Numbered from the stretch's first letter, positions 1 through 11,746 are shown. The stretch: DNA of 64,000 nt from Echiichthys vipera (GCA_963691815.1 OY829654.1:3741740-3805739), one strand, 5' to 3'. The notes: generated by a model not told the origin, from the letters alone. Program-made: numbers and translations.

Positions 1-110
1 ATAGCCACAGTGGATATTCTATCAAATTCTGAACAATAAAAAACAACAGAATAAATCATGTATTATTATTTGTCCTCTGAGTTTGATCTCCAGTCAATAG
101 TTCATGTTAT
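1..110. repeat. Partial palindromic MITE copy, cut by window edge
   Basis: The sequence around 3-100 (sGTGGATATTCTATCAAAT, then GAACAATAAAAAACAA, ending near GATCTCCAGT) matches the right half of the element at 5891-6171 and, inverted, 11838-11930. Confidence 0.6.
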
Positions 111-639
111 TAGTAATAACTGTGCTTTTCATACTCAACAATGGCTGCTGTGAAAACGGTCTATTTCCACCTCAGCGGCCTAGAGAACTCCTCCGCCACA
201 GATATTTTAATTTCCCTTTTTCCGTTATTCAACGAGGTAAAGGACATGTGAAGATTAAAATATCCTTTTCATGAGACACATGGCATAACAACATAAAAAG
301 ATCCCATGAGAGATGTACCAAGGTCAATCAGAGGCAACATCCGCGCACAAACACTGGCGGCCTCACCGCAGAAGCTTATAAAGGACAGTGACGTCTGGCC
401 ATTTGTGTCCCACCGTCTCCTTTCATCCGGCTGAAAGTAGCCTACAACAACTTCACGACTTTTATGTTTACAATTACCAGATACACTTTTAAAAAAGCAT
501 ATTCACCAACGAATGACCAGTGTTTGTTGTTTACCACATTCCTCTCTCCCCCACCTGCTGTGTACACAGCGCCATAGATAAGGTGCTCGACCTCCCTCCC
601 CTGCACCTCCCCCTCCCCCCACCATCCACCAACTACTGC

Positions 640-645
640 AGAGAA

Positions 646-723
<78 letters not shown>
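640..723. repeat. (CT)n microsatellite
   Basis: About 40 CT dinucleotides interrupted by two CG steps. Confidence 0.95.
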
Positions 724-726
<3 letters not shown>

Positions 727-1030
727 GCGTCAAATCATCCCATGGTCTTTTTCGACACTAGCAATCATCAAAGCCATAGAGACAGTTTTTTCCGTGTACG
801 AACTATTAACGGAGACATCTCAGAGAGTTAGAAGTTAATACACGAAAAAAAAAGGTCTCGAAGGCTTATTTGATATATAAATAAAATATATTTGTCTAAA
901 AAGAGCCTGGGAAAATTTCCCTTTAAGCTACAACCTGGTCTTCTTAGCTACTTGATGAGATTAAAGCAGGTAGATAAGCCTGTGAATGTTCTCATGTGTC
1001 CAGGTCGTCGTTATCCCCAAAGCCAATTTA

Positions 1031-1509
1031 GGGCGCACTCACACTGTCCATCCGTACCGTGCCCAAACAGGTTTTACGGGTAAAGTCTAGTTCGTTTGAC
1101 CAGTGTGAGTGCAACCGTACGTGTACGAGCACGAGGCCTACGTGAGCGCCTGTTGGGACATAGAAAAAAGAAGGAGGGACCATGCGCGGACATTTCAAAC
1201 AATGGCGGTGAAAGGTTCACGTTGGTGTGATGCGGAGGTGGAGTGTTTACTGCAGATTTGGTCGATGAAAAGATTCAAAAACAGTCGACAAGACGCACAA
1301 AAACTCTGAGGTCTACGGAAAGATCTGTAAACAAAGCCACGCATCGCCATGACGTCATCAATGCGTGTGACGTGTTACGGCGTGATGACGTATGGACAGC
1401 AAGAAGCATTCGATGAGGCCCAGGTAGTGTGAGTACAAACGGGCCTGGAGGGGGGGACAAGGACCCTAAAGCACGGGGCACGGGACGGACGGACAGTGTG
1501 AGTGCGCCC
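1031..1509 (+). mobile_element. PIF/Harbinger-type nonautonomous element, copy 1
   Basis: Ends are inverted: GGGCGCACTCACACTGTCC at left and the complement ACAGTGTGAGTGCGCCC at right. The element is flanked by TTA on both sides (1028-1030 and 1510-1512), the 3-bp TWA duplication of PIF/Harbinger. Inside, about 1203-1310 encodes MAVKGSRWCDAEVECLLQIW, resembling the start of a Myb/SANT-like DNA-binding domain and then frameshifted. No transposase is present. Confidence 0.85.
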
Positions 1510-1511
1510 TT

Positions 1512-1627
1512 AGTTGGTCCAGTCCCAGCCTGGTCCTGGTCCTGGTCCAGTCCCAGCCTGGTCCTGGTCCTGGTCCTGGTTCAGTCCCAGCCTGGTCCTG
1601 GTCCTGGTCCAGTCCCAGCCTGGTCAG
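1512..1627. repeat. Short minisatellite, CCAGTCCCAGCCTGGTCCTGG units
   Basis: Three to four imperfect units of roughly 30-40 bp, built of CCTGGTCCTGGT and CAGTCCCAGCC blocks, adjoining the right end of the PIF-type element. Confidence 0.85.
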
Positions 1628-2051
1628 ATGCGTACATGAACTGATGAAGCCTCTTGGATGAGAGGTGAAACGTCCAGTTGCTTCTGACTGAAATTGCTTC
1701 GGGGACAGCAGGTGCAACGCTGCATGCTGCCAACATTTCTTATTTAACTCAGCACGAAAGCGATTAAGCACATTTCTCAAAATGCTGAAATATTAAGTCA
1801 GTAAGCGTTATCACTATGCTGCCGTCCCTCAGTCCCTGAAAATTGATTCCATGCAGGTGAAGGATGCTCACAGCCCGTCCACGGATGGAGGACTATATTG
1901 TCATTCTTCCCGCCCCCTGGGACCACAATGGAAATGAGCCTTAGGCCTTTTTTCGTGTGTTACCCCGACTCTCTCTTTTTTGAATTTAAGCACTTGTTGT
2001 TGTTTTTTTTTAAGAGATTGTCAAATAAAATCAATCAATCAACCAATTTCA

Positions 2052-2419
2052 GGGGCGACACCGTGGTGTGGTGGTACTGTCGCCTCACAATGAGAGGGTT
2101 CCTGGTTTGAATCCCGGCTGGGGCCCTTCTGTGTGGAGTTTGCATGTTCTCCCCGTGTCTGCGTGGGTTTTCTCCGGGTTCTCCGGTTTCCTCCCACAGT
2201 CCAAAGACGTGCAGGTGTTCGGTTCATTGATGTCTCTAAATCACCCGTAGGTGTGAATGGTTGTCTGTCTCTGTTCGTCTCTATGTGCCCTGTGATAGAC
2301 TGACGTCCTGTCCAGGGTGGACCCCGCCTCACTCCAGATGTCAGCTGGGATCTGCTCCAGCCCCCCCCACCCGGTGACCCCGACAGGGACAAGCGGTTGA
2401 AGATGAATGAATGAATCAA
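2052..2419 (+). mobile_element. tRNA-derived SINE, family A
   Basis: The head is tRNA-like (GGTGTGGTGGTACTGTCGCC as A box region, GGTTTGAATCCCGG as B box). The body contains TTTTCTCCGGGTTCTCCGG and GACAGGGACAAGCGGTTGAA. The tail is (GAAT)n. Other copies in this window share over 250 bp. Confidence 0.85.
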
Positions 2420-2806
2420 CCAATTGCTGGGTCTAACCTGCTTAAATATCTGGATTTTTTACGACTTTAGTTCCACTCCAAAAACTCAAGAGGACCCAAG
2501 TCGTCACTCCAAACTGATCCAGTGACCCTGAGCCCTGACCACCATTACGCAACATGGCAGAAGTCTGGTTTCCTGTCATTTCCTCTTCTCCTTTATATCT
2601 CATCATTCTAGTGCCTTCTCCCATTTCGTCTCATCTCAGCCTCCCCATCACCACCTCCTTGGCTCACAAATGACTTCTTTCTTTCACAACCGGCCACAGG
2701 TCTCTCTCTCTCTCTTTCCCTTGTTCTTGTCCTCGCTTTCCTCTGCCTACTGAATCATTCAACTCCATCATAGTCCCTTCATGAATCATTTGCAATCATT
2801 GTGAAT

Positions 2807-4070
2807 GTGTGTGTGTGTGTGTGTGTAGCAAGGCCATTCCAACTGCAGGAGGCGCTAGTACTGGGTTAGGTCTGCCTTGCCAGTCCACCCCTCTCAATCC
2901 TCCCCCACCGCTGTGTCTCCCCCCCTCAGCCACCCACTCTCACACACCCCGCCTCCCCTTCCCCTTCATCACCCAGCACTGCAGAAGAGGCCTCTTGTCT
3001 CCCCCGCAGTCTGCAAGGCCTTACCCCCCCCATCTCCTCTCCTCCTCCCCCCCCTTGTTCTCTCTCTGCGCTCGTGTCATTGTCCCGGTGTGTGTCGTAC
3101 CCTGATCTAGATGACCTCTAGCGATATGCAATATTCAGGGGACGAGAGGTACCTGATGAAATTCAGTACGCACAACATCACAAACACGACTTCCACTGGC
3201 ACACGCGCTGGTACAAAATTAGTTAACATTTACCCCCCCACCCCACCCCCACGCTGGAAGCAATCCGATGCCATCTACCGCCAGCTTCCTACAGGGGGCG
3301 CCATCAGCATCTCCACCGCAGCTGCTATTCCATAACAACCTGCTCAACCCCCCCCCCCCCTCCCCCCCCCCACACACACACACACATGTCCCTTCTCCTT
3401 CTTCCTAACCTCCTCTTATCTGTCTCCCTTTCTCTCCCCCTCTCCTCCTCCTCACACGCCATCTCAGCTCAGGTGGATGTGCGCTGCTGTCCAGGTGGGT
3501 GCAAGCGCTGAACTGACCTGTGGCCAGTTCAACCAATTAGCCTCCGTCCTGTTGAGCACAAGGGTTGTTTTGTCTCAGCGGCCTGCACCTCTTTGTGTCT
3601 GACGGCACACACACACACACACACTACACAAACTACACACACACACACACCAGGGCCTCTCTGTGTCTCTCCTCCAGCTACAGGGGGCGCTAGTCTCTAC
3701 ACCACCACCATCCCCTCCCCCAACTCCTCCTCTCTCAACCCCTTCCACACACCCCCCACACCCCTCCTCCATCTGCCCCTTCTCCCCTCTTTGCCTCCCA
3801 TCCCTCCCTGACTCCCCCTTTGCCTCTCCTTCCCTCCCCCCAGCTCCTTTTCCCCACCCCTTTCGTCTCCCTTCTCCCTTTGAAAGGCTGTTAAGAGCTC
3901 CTTCTGCACACAGCACTGCAGATGAGGCCTCCGCCTCCCCCACAGTCTGCCAGGCCTCTCTCGCTCTCCCTCAGCCTCCCCCACCACTCCTTTCCTTCCC
4001 TCCCTCCCTCCCTTCCTCCCTCTCTCGCTCCTTACAACAGCATAGCAACACTGCCTAGGCAGCCAAGGAG
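2807..4070. repeat. Duplicated C/T-rich segments around CA/TG runs
   Basis: Two related blocks (about 2840-3060 and 3680-3970) share CACTGCAGAxGAGGCCTC, CCCCCxCAGTCTGCxAGGCC and a GGCGCTAGT core near the start. Between them lie poly-C and CA runs (3340-3390). No coding potential beyond low-complexity proline/serine frames. Confidence 0.65.
3673..3693 (+). promoter_or_regulatory. CTCF-like motif
   Basis: CAGCTACAGGGGGCGCTAG agrees with the CTCF core CCASYAGRKGGCRS. A weaker relative, TACAGGGGGCGCCATC, lies at 3290-3305, and GCAGGAGGCGCTAGT at 2845-2859. Binding is inferred from the motif only. Confidence 0.4.
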
Positions 4071-5890
4071 AGTCTTGCCTCTCTCACTCTCTCACTCTTG
4101 CACTGGGGTAATTTCCCTCCATTTTAGATTCCTCATCCCAGGCGGCAATAGATGGGATTTTTAATTAAATACCCAGGAGGTAAAAATACATTGGGCGACC
4201 GCACATACATGATCTCAACTCACTTTACCTGGTGGAACAGTGTGACTCACTCAGTGTGATGCAGCTCAGTCGGATGTGATTGATGCCTATGTGTGGAGAG
4301 TACCATCCAATGGTGCACCTCAGCGAAGGCTTATCCAGACCATCACTGGTAACAGCACACAGGGTCCATTTGCTCTGGCTGCAGAACCACAACACAGCAG
4401 GTGTTGCAGCTCTCGGACAAATGCGTCATATATTCTGTTTCATGTTTTCTTCAAAACACCTCATTGTGCACCTCCTGCTCAACCGGGTTTACTTCAAATG
4501 TGATTTCACCCAACAGACTGGTTACAGACAGCAGCGGTATGTACAGTGGGTGAGGTGTTACACAGATACGGTACTGTATACTGGCACGATTCAGACAGTT
4601 CAGGCATCATCAGAGTGTAAACGCAAACATCTGAAGTTATAACGATGACTTCTGTGGTCACAATGACGAGGCCTACAGCAGTGAAAGCATCGTTCTGCAC
4701 AGGTAACGCACTGCTCTGATCTTGTGATGATGAATTAGTGGGCAACTTTAATTTCGGTTACCAAGCAATGCTGGATATCACCGGAGCTATTTTTGGCTGC
4801 TCGAAGACACAACTCCTGCCAAACCAGTCTTAACTTCAACATCAGCATCTTTTAACCCTCCTGTTCTCCTTGGGGTCAATTTGACCCAATTCGATGTCTA
4901 ACATCTCTAAAAACACGGTTGACATCTGTTTTTTTTTTGCTTCATATTTAATGACTTTTACTAATTTCATAAGGACAACTGGGAAAACCTAAAAGTGACA
5001 TATTTTGTCGTTGAATTGACTCTGTTCACGCCACTGTCCTTGATATTGGTCAACGCTTTCATTACAAATATTATAAATAACAAAAAGTAGTCCTTACAAA
5101 TGATATACTTACTTTAAAACACACAAACAAATATCCCTCGATCCAATTTCAGGTGTCTCTGTACGATCATTCATTTAGTTTTCTGTGTATTTCCCAAGTC
5201 ACGTTACAGGTATTCTGGATGTGTGTGTATAAGAAGGTGTTTGGTGCTGCGTTTAATTTAAAACGTTATTTAGGCCGTCAACAAATACCCTCAGAGTACC
5301 TGACATAAAAACTGAAGTAACAACTTTGATTATGATCATTTTCTGGATGTTTAAATTGTTAGGGTCAGCTTGACCTCAAGGATAAAGAGGGGGTTAGTCA
5401 AATTTGAGGGTAACAGACCATGTAACAGGAGAATACATAGATTACAAATACAAGGAAGTGAGTAAAAGCCCACCTGGGTTGATATTCCTCACTGTGATTA
5501 CAAGGGTATGATGAAAAACAAGAGAGATGTGGTAACCTAGAGACTGTTTTTACATTTTTAAGATTATTATTTTAGTGCGGCTGAAGATTGAAGGGAGAGA
5601 GAGGATGACAGGGGGGCCGCAGGTCAGTGCTGAACCCGTGCCACTGCGGCGAGGACTCAGGTATGGGTGGGGGTAGGGTGTCAGCTCTACCAGGTGGGCT
5701 CTTGGGTGCCCCTGCTTTACATTTTTAGGACTCCCATCACACTTAGACTGTCTGTATTAACTGTATTCTACAAAATCATGTTCAAAAACTTAGAAAAACT
5801 CTGAAAAAAGCAAAAAAAGTACTTCAAAATAGGGTTTTTTGTGGCATCGACTGTCAAACAAGATTAAATGAAGCTCTTTGACAGGCTACA

Positions 5891-6171
5891 CACTGGAGAT
5901 CACAAGTGTAAATACTTGGTTTATTCTGAAATACTGTTTTTTTTATTGTTCATGAGTTGACAGAACATCAGCTGTGGTTATACCCCTGTTGAATTAGCAT
6001 GTTTTAAACAAGGTACTTCAACAAAAACCTTTATTTTGTGAAAAAAACACGTGCCGGTACAGCCGTGTTATAGCCTCAGTGAATATTCTATTAAATCAAG
6101 AACAGTAAAAAAACAATATTTCAGAATCAATCGAGTGTTTATAATAGGTTCTCTAATTTTGAGCTCCAGTG
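5891..6171. mobile_element. Palindromic (foldback) MITE
   Basis: The left end CACTGGAGATCA and right end GAGCTCCAGTG are inverted, and similarity continues inward: TTTATTCTGAAATACTGTTT on the left against the complement of AAACAATATTTCAGAATCAA on the right. No ORF. Related pieces lie at 1-110 and 11838-11930. Confidence 0.7.
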
Positions 6172-6234
6172 TACATCAATGATAGCAACAGCTGTTCGCG
6201 GTTTTCAACTTGTATTGTCCAGAACCAATGTCAT

Positions 6235-6692
6235 TTATACAAATCTGTATCACGGTCATGACCCGAAGAACGAGGTCGTGGGTCCAAGCGGCTGAAATGT
6301 GTTTCCTCAGGAGGGGGGCTGGAGTCTCCCTCAGAGAGAGGGGGAGAAGTTCAGCATCCGTGAGGAACTCGGAGTAGAGCCGCTGCTCCTTTGCGTTGAA
6401 AGGAGCCAGTTGAGGTGGTTCAGGATCATCTAGTAAGGATGAACCCTGGGCGCCTCCCTAGGGAGGTGTTCCAGGCACGTCCAGCTGGGAGGAGGCCTCG
6501 GGGAAGACCCAGGACCAGGTGGAGAGATTAGATCTCCACACTGGCCTGGGAACGCCTCAGGATCCCCCAGTTAGAGCTGGTTAATGTGGCCCGGGAAAGG
6601 GAAGTTTGGGGTCCCCTGCTAAAGCTGCTGCCCCCGCGACCCGACCCCGGATAAGAGGATGAAGATGAGATGAGAATCTGCATCAGGAAGGA
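6235..6692 (+). mobile_element. LINE 3' end, copy 1
   Basis: A decayed reverse-transcriptase C-terminus is readable in pieces (TGRRPRGRPRTRWRD type, near 6480-6525). The 3' end reads CCCGGATAAGAGGATGAAG then (GATGA)n. Same family as 43600-43800, 47543-48180 and 62044-62147; the clade (Rex1/L2/jockey-like) is not settled. Confidence 0.75.
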
Positions 6693-7714
6693 ACATTTCT
6701 AAAGACGATGTCTGTAGCAAACCTACAACAGTACGCCTCTAGAAACCAAACTAACGTACGCACCGTGCAAGCTCAATGTTTCCACACAATGTAAAAACGT
6801 AGGGAACTTAATTTCCTCGCTTTTTACAACTTGACTTCATGGTTAAGCTGAACAATGCTATGGTGTAGCAGCAGGCTTTTTGGCACCATTGTCCCTCTGC
6901 TCTCCAACAACCCTGTCTTAATGTTCCATTGGTTTACATTCATGAATGATCCCTCAGTCTGTTCCATGGGTCTCAAAGTGATCCAGTAAAGGGCCGTGTG
7001 GCAGCAGGTTTTCATTCCAACCAATCAAAAACACACCTGGTCCAACAAATCAACTGTGTGAAGACAGTTCAGGTGATGGAGTAAGTCCAGTCAGGTGTTT
7101 TCTTGCTTGGTTGGAATGAAAACCTGCAGCCACAGCGACTCTTTACTGGATCACTTTGACACCCTGCAACAAAATGGCACTGGTTGGGTGTTTATCCTTC
7201 TAGTTGAGCAATGTTTCAACAGCAAGCAAGGTTTCGCAATAGAGATATTTGTTGACGTTTGGTCGCTGTTATGGAGACTTAAACCTATAAAGCATGTTTG
7301 GCTTGTGACCCCTTTAAAATGAAGCAACATCCACTGATGACCCATCGTCACAGGCTACGGCTTAAGTGTGCTCACGGGCTGAGAGAAGGGATTGGTTTCC
7401 TTCTTGGATTTCATTTTAAGGACATTTAGGGGCCTGAAGAGAAGGAAGAATCAATGCACCATGGAGCACCGTTTGCTCCATTAGCCGTACAACCTTTAGC
7501 CTCCGCTGCCTAGTACAGTACAGCCCCCTTTTCAAGCACAAAGTGGGGACTCTGTGTGAGTTAACTGGTACAAAAACACTACGTTTAACCACTTATACGC
7601 ATGTTTTTGCTTTGGTCGCTTGAGTTTTGAATGTTCTAGCATACGGTTCCCATTTCATTCTTGCGTGTTCCTTACTTTAAACACAGACACTGACATGGCA
7701 ATTAGCTCAGTGAG

Positions 7715-8773
7715 AAGCACAATTACAGCACTTTATTGTTCATAAATGCTAAAGTGAAAAATTAAAACATAAAACAAATACACACAATTCAAAGAACACA
7801 AGTCTCTTTTTTTGGGGGGGAAAAAAGAAAGTTGCTTTCACTTTTGTGGAGGTCGGTGCGGCGGAATACCGTCCAGTCGCGTGGGGCAAAAGGAACCTCG
7901 GGGTTAAAATTGTGAAAATAGAAAGCAAGTACGGGACAGTACGGTCGATAAGCATAAGGCTGCAAAACGAGGATGAAACGCTCCTTTAAACGGTGAGAGA
8001 ACGAGGAGAACGTCCCCATTCTTCCAGAACAGAAATCATTCAAAAAAAAAAAAAATCTAATCGAGTTTAAAGCAAAAAAAAAACCAAACCAATTATGTTA
8101 TTTTGTTTATATATAGATATATTATTTTGCAAAAAAAACTAGGTTTTTTTGTTAAAAAATAAACTTAAACGTACGAGAAAATACCAGCCACCAAAGCGAC
8201 AACTATCGTTAAGCATACCGATGTAGAACATATGAGGCTACCTTACACACGGGTAATAGCAAATATTGAAGTTTCACATGTACGGCAACATCTGTCCAAA
8301 CATGTCTAAAAGACTGTACAAATTTACACTACCCATCTGCGTAGAACTACGTGAAAAACGCTGGATTATCTGGTCGGCTTAAAAGCTTTACGTCACGTCA
8401 ACTCGGTATTTCTTAAGCCACGCTTTTTTTCCCAAGTTCGGCGGCCAAATCAATGTTAAACTCATTTCATCGTAATAAAGTACATAGAAGGCAAAACACT
8501 TTCTATCTGTTTGGTGTGACTTCTGTCGTCTTGGCGCGAAACGTTAAAACTTTGTTCGCGAATCTTTACGTCGATCCCGGCCGCTCGTCGAGTCCTGCCT
8601 TTAAAAAGTCATCGGATGGCTTTGTTTTGTGAAGTCCTCGTGGCGCGTTCGTCCGCAGACACCCAGCGTAAGCGGGCGGCGTTCTTCGGTTCGGACGAGG
8701 CAGATTCGTTGGCGCGGATCAAATCTAAAAAGTGTGACTCTGACTGTGTGAGTCTTTTTTTTGATTCCATCAG
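7715..8773 (-). other. adnp: adnp 3' untranslated region with poly(A) signal
   Basis: No coding sequence is seen here. The minus strand has AATAAA at 7737-7732, about 1.04 kb after the stop codon, which is a plausible cleavage signal. The stretch is A/T-rich with homopolymer runs. Its extent is inferred from that signal only. Confidence 0.6.
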
Positions 8774-11746
8774 TCAGACCTGCTGTTTGCCCAGCTGGGC
8801 CCCGTCTCGCCTGCTTCGCGCGGACGACGGGACGAACTTGGGAATAATGATGGGCAGAGCGTCTCTTCCTTTAGCAGCCTGTCTTTCTGAGCCCTCTGTG
8901 GGCCCGAAGCCATTCTCTACGTGCGCCTCCTCGTCCTCATCGTCGTCGTCCTCCTCATCATCGTCATCTTCGTCCTCATCATCGTCGTCTTCGTCTGACA
9001 TATCATCTAGGTCTGAACCGATCTTAGTCCCCGTCCTCGGCTCCATTCTTTCCTCGGCTCCGGTGAGTTTGTTACCATGGAGATGTACCTCTCCCTCTCG
9101 TCCCTCGTTATCTTTCTGCTGCTCTCCCTCGTCACTGTCAGAGTCAATGGCAATGGGCTCGGAGAGGTCTAGAGGTATTTTTTGTGGTATGGTGCTGTTG
9201 ATTGTCTTGGTTTGGTCTCTGCTGGCACTGTTGGGTTTGGGGGCAGCCGGCGTTGCTTTAGTACCTTTCGCAGACGCAGTTAGTTTCCCCTTCCATGGCG
9301 GGGCCACACCGCCGTTAGCAGCAACAAGCTCCCTGTGTTTCCGGAGAGCCTGCTCTGACAACCCTCGGTGCGTCTTGGACGTCCGCCTCTTGCTGTGCCC
9401 GCCATCGTACACGCCATCCGGAACCAACGCCAGCTCGTGACTCACTTTGCTGAGCTCGTGCATACTGAACCCGAGCAACACGCTGGCGCTCTGGGTTTCG
9501 CATTCCTGTACGCATTTCCTCCGTTTGTTGACAAAATGGCTCGAGATGTCAGACTTCCACAGCCACAGACTGGCGGCAAGTTTCTCCACCTCCCGTTGCG
9601 TGGGATACGGCGCCTCATTAAAGTACTGCGTTAGAAATGCCTTTCTGGATTCATACGACTCATTTTCGTGTCCTTTGGGGTCAAGCGCCAGAACTACAGG
9701 CTCATTAGGATTTTCTACAAACAGGCCGTTAATGTCCCGCGGGTGGGCCCTTTCCCCAGGGGGCTTCCTTCGTTTTGGCGCACTAGTGTCAGAGCTATCG
9801 AAGCCGGGCCGTTTGAGAGTGCTGCTTTGGGCCTGGCTCACGCGAGAAGAGTTAGCTGTCCGGCTTTCCTGTCCGTTTTGGGATTTCCCTACACCTCGAC
9901 AGTGCACCAGGTGTAGAGTGATGGTAGAGGCAGTCATGTTACTGGTATAAACCCCCAAACAGTGAATGCACTTGTAGGTCAGTTTCTTTTCTACAGGGTG
10001 GACAGTCTGAATCACCTGGTGCCTCTCTCTCAGGTGGTGGGCCAGTGAGTCTGAGATTGGGCCCTTGAGGATAGAGAAGCAAAGAGGGCACAGTGTCTTG
10101 CCCACATCCCTCTTGTAGGGCACAGATGCCTGTGGAGCACTCTTGGTTGGTGCATTGTCAGCAGCCACTGAAGGCGTTTTGGGATGCATTAACTTCTTGC
10201 CCGATATTAGGGAGGCAGACAAGGCTGACGCCACAGAGGAGTTGTTGTTTTGAGCATGAAACGCCACCGACTCCTCAGGAGCGTCTCTCATGTTATACGT
10301 AGTGACAATCAACTGAACATTCTTAGGATTGCCCTGTTGCAGAGTGAGGTCGAATGTCAGGGGAGAATCTGTGCGCGGGCCAACAGTCTCGTCTGGGTGT
10401 GACAGCCGCATGTGGGCCACCATCTTCTCAACGTCGTTGAAGGTTGCACGGCAGTGTGGGCAAGACAGGCCGTGGATCAACATGTGGTTTAACAGCGTGT
10501 CACTGGGCAGATAGCGGTTACAGTAGAGACACTTGCTGGTGAAGTTGTGGATCTTCATGATGTAGTTGGCTACAGCAGGCACCTTCTCCGCTTTGTGCTC
10601 CTTCTCAAAATGAGCACTGTACACGTTCTCTGGGAACAGCTCATTGCAGATGGTGCAGATTTTCCACTTCTGGGTGTAGGATGTGCCTAGGACTGAGGAG
10701 CCACCCTTCTTGGCTGTGACAGAGGCCACAGTAGTAGCTGCCGCCTGGACACGTGAACCCAGAGGGTTGGATTTGAGTGAAGAAGAGGCACTGACCACTG
10801 GACTCCGCATGTTGCCGCCAGAGATGAGCTGCTTTGCTGCGTGCGACTGTTGGGGAACAGAAACCTGGGCGTTCCCTGGTAGAGTGACCCTCACCTGCTG
10901 GCTGCCGGTAGAGAACGACTGGGCCCCGGCCTTTAACCTCACTGCGTCATGTTTCATCCCAGATAGAAGACTTTGAGCGCTGAAGCCCGTCTTCGATGAG
11001 ATGATAACGCGGCCAAGCTGTGAGCTCGGAGACCTGGTAGTGGCCATTACCGCACCTTTGGGGCCCATCCCAATGATGGTCTTGTCTCCCTGGGTTTTTT
11101 GGGGGATCATGATGATGGGTTTGGGGCGGGGCACTATCACGCTGGTGTGCCCAATCATGGCAGTCACCTGGTAACCAATTCTCTCATGGTCCTCAATGAC
11201 ATGCTGGACAAGTGCCTCGTAGGTCCTTGGGACAAACAGACACTTCTTGCAGTGAATCTGGTTACTGCTAACACTGTTTGTCTCTGTATTCCCCGTCGCT
11301 CCTACTGTGCCGCCATTCTGAGCGTTTGTCTTCTCTCCTGGTTTCACAATATAGGGTTGGGCCACTTGCTGGAAGTGTTCCCGGTAGATGTGCTTTCGCA
11401 CTACATTGTACAAAGGGTCTCTGTAGGTGCACTTCTTGCAGTAGTACACCGCCTGTTCCACGCTGTCCCCGGTCCTTTTCAGCACCCCATCCTTCATCAT
11501 GATCCCACCAGCTCCCGCCACCATTCCACCCGGGCCCTGTCGCACGGTGCTGTTAGGCATGTGGAAAAGTTTGATGTGCGTCTCCAGAGTCTTTTTGTTA
11601 CCATTGTAAGTGCAGTAGGGGCAGTTGAGCAGAATGTTGTTCTCAAAGTCCTCGCTGTGGACATTGCGGAAATGGCTCTTGTATGCAGAGAAGTACTTGG
11701 ATGAGAAGAGGCAGCCAGAGCAGCAGAAGGGCTTTGATCTGTAGTC
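8774..11746 (-). CDS. adnp: adnp terminal coding exon: zinc fingers, NAP-like motif, homeodomain
   Basis: The exon starts at GACTAC after the acceptor tctccag; the MCLQ upstream of it in the same frame is intronic. Finger signatures in order include CCSGC...HFRNVH, CPYC...HIKLFH, CKKC...HIYREH, CKKC...HVIEDH, CTIC...HFEKEH, CLYC...HMLIH, CPHC...HMRLSH, CPLC...HLRERH and CIHC...HLVHC. The neuroprotective-peptide position (10850-10873) reads NAQVSVPQ. The homeodomain lies near 9510-9690, with a third helix WLWKSDISSHFVNKRRK. A long Asp/Glu run (about 8930-9000) precedes the C-terminus GAQLGKQQV. A single large exon with all fingers and the homeodomain is the normal ADNP gene structure. Confidence 0.97.
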   Translation of the reverse strand, partial: DYRSKPFCCSGCLFSSKYFSAYKSHFRNVHSEDFENNILLNCPYCTYNGNKKTLETHIKLFHMPNSTVRQGPGGMVAGAGGIMMKDGVLKRTGDSVEQAVYYCKKCTYRDPLYNVVRKHIYREHFQQVAQPYIVKPGEKTNAQNGGTVGATGNTETNSVSSNQIHCKKCLFVPRTYEALVQHVIEDHERIGYQVTAMIGHTSVIVPRPKPIIMIPQKTQGDKTIIGMGPKGAVMATTRSPSSQLGRVIISSKTGFSAQSLLSGMKHDAVRLKAGAQSFSTGSQQVRVTLPGNAQVSVPQQSHAAKQLISGGNMRSPVVSASSSLKSNPLGSRVQAAATTVASVTAKKGGSSVLGTSYTQKWKICTICNELFPENVYSAHFEKEHKAEKVPAVANYIMKIHNFTSKCLYCNRYLPSDTLLNHMLIHGLSCPHCRATFNDVEKMVAHMRLSHPDETVGPRTDSPLTFDLTLQQGNPKNVQLIVTTYNMRDAPEESVAFHAQNNNSSVASALSASLISGKKLMHPKTPSVAADNAPTKSAPQASVPYKRDVGKTLCPLCFSILKGPISDSLAHHLRERHQVIQTVHPVEKKLTYKCIHCLGVYTSNMTASTITLHLVHCRGVGKSQNGQESRTANSSRVSQAQSSTLKRPGFDSSDTSAPKRRKPPGERAHPRDINGLFVENPNEPVVLALDPKGHENESYESRKAFLTQYFNEAPYPTQREVEKLAASLWLWKSDISSHFVNKRRKCVQECETQSASVLLGFSMHELSKVSHELALVPDGVYDGGHSKRRTSKTHRGLSEQALRKHRELVAANGGVAPPWKGKLTASAKGTKATPAAPKPNSASRDQTKTINSTIPQKIPLDLSEPIAIDSDSDEGEQQKDNEGREGEVHLHGNKLTGAEERMEPRTGTKIGSDLDDMSDEDDDDEDEDDDDEEDDDDEDEEAHVENGFGPTEGSERQAAKGRDALPIIIPKFVPSSARSRRDGAQLGKQQV

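Larger units (their letters stand above)
1..7714. other. Intergenic region left of adnp
   Basis: No gene that I can support. It holds a half copy of a palindromic MITE (1-110), CT repeats, a PIF/Harbinger-type element (1031-1509), a small GC-rich minisatellite (1512-1627), a SINE (2052-2419), C/T-rich duplicated stretches with CTCF-like motifs (2700-4100), A/T-rich unique sequence (4150-5890), a palindromic MITE (5891-6171) and a LINE 3' end (6235-6692). Open frames seen here are low-complexity or repeat-derived. Confidence 0.7.

Noticed and set aside
2090..2125. A true tRNA gene near the GGTTTGAATCCC box
   Set aside because: Only A/B-box-like sequence with no cloverleaf-compatible acceptor stem; it is the head of a SINE repeated several times.
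8616..9440. Plus-strand 274-codon ORF opposite the adnp 3' end
   Set aside because: It is the antisense of the adnp terminal exon. Its poly-serine run is the complement of the Asp/Glu codons, and it has no own features.
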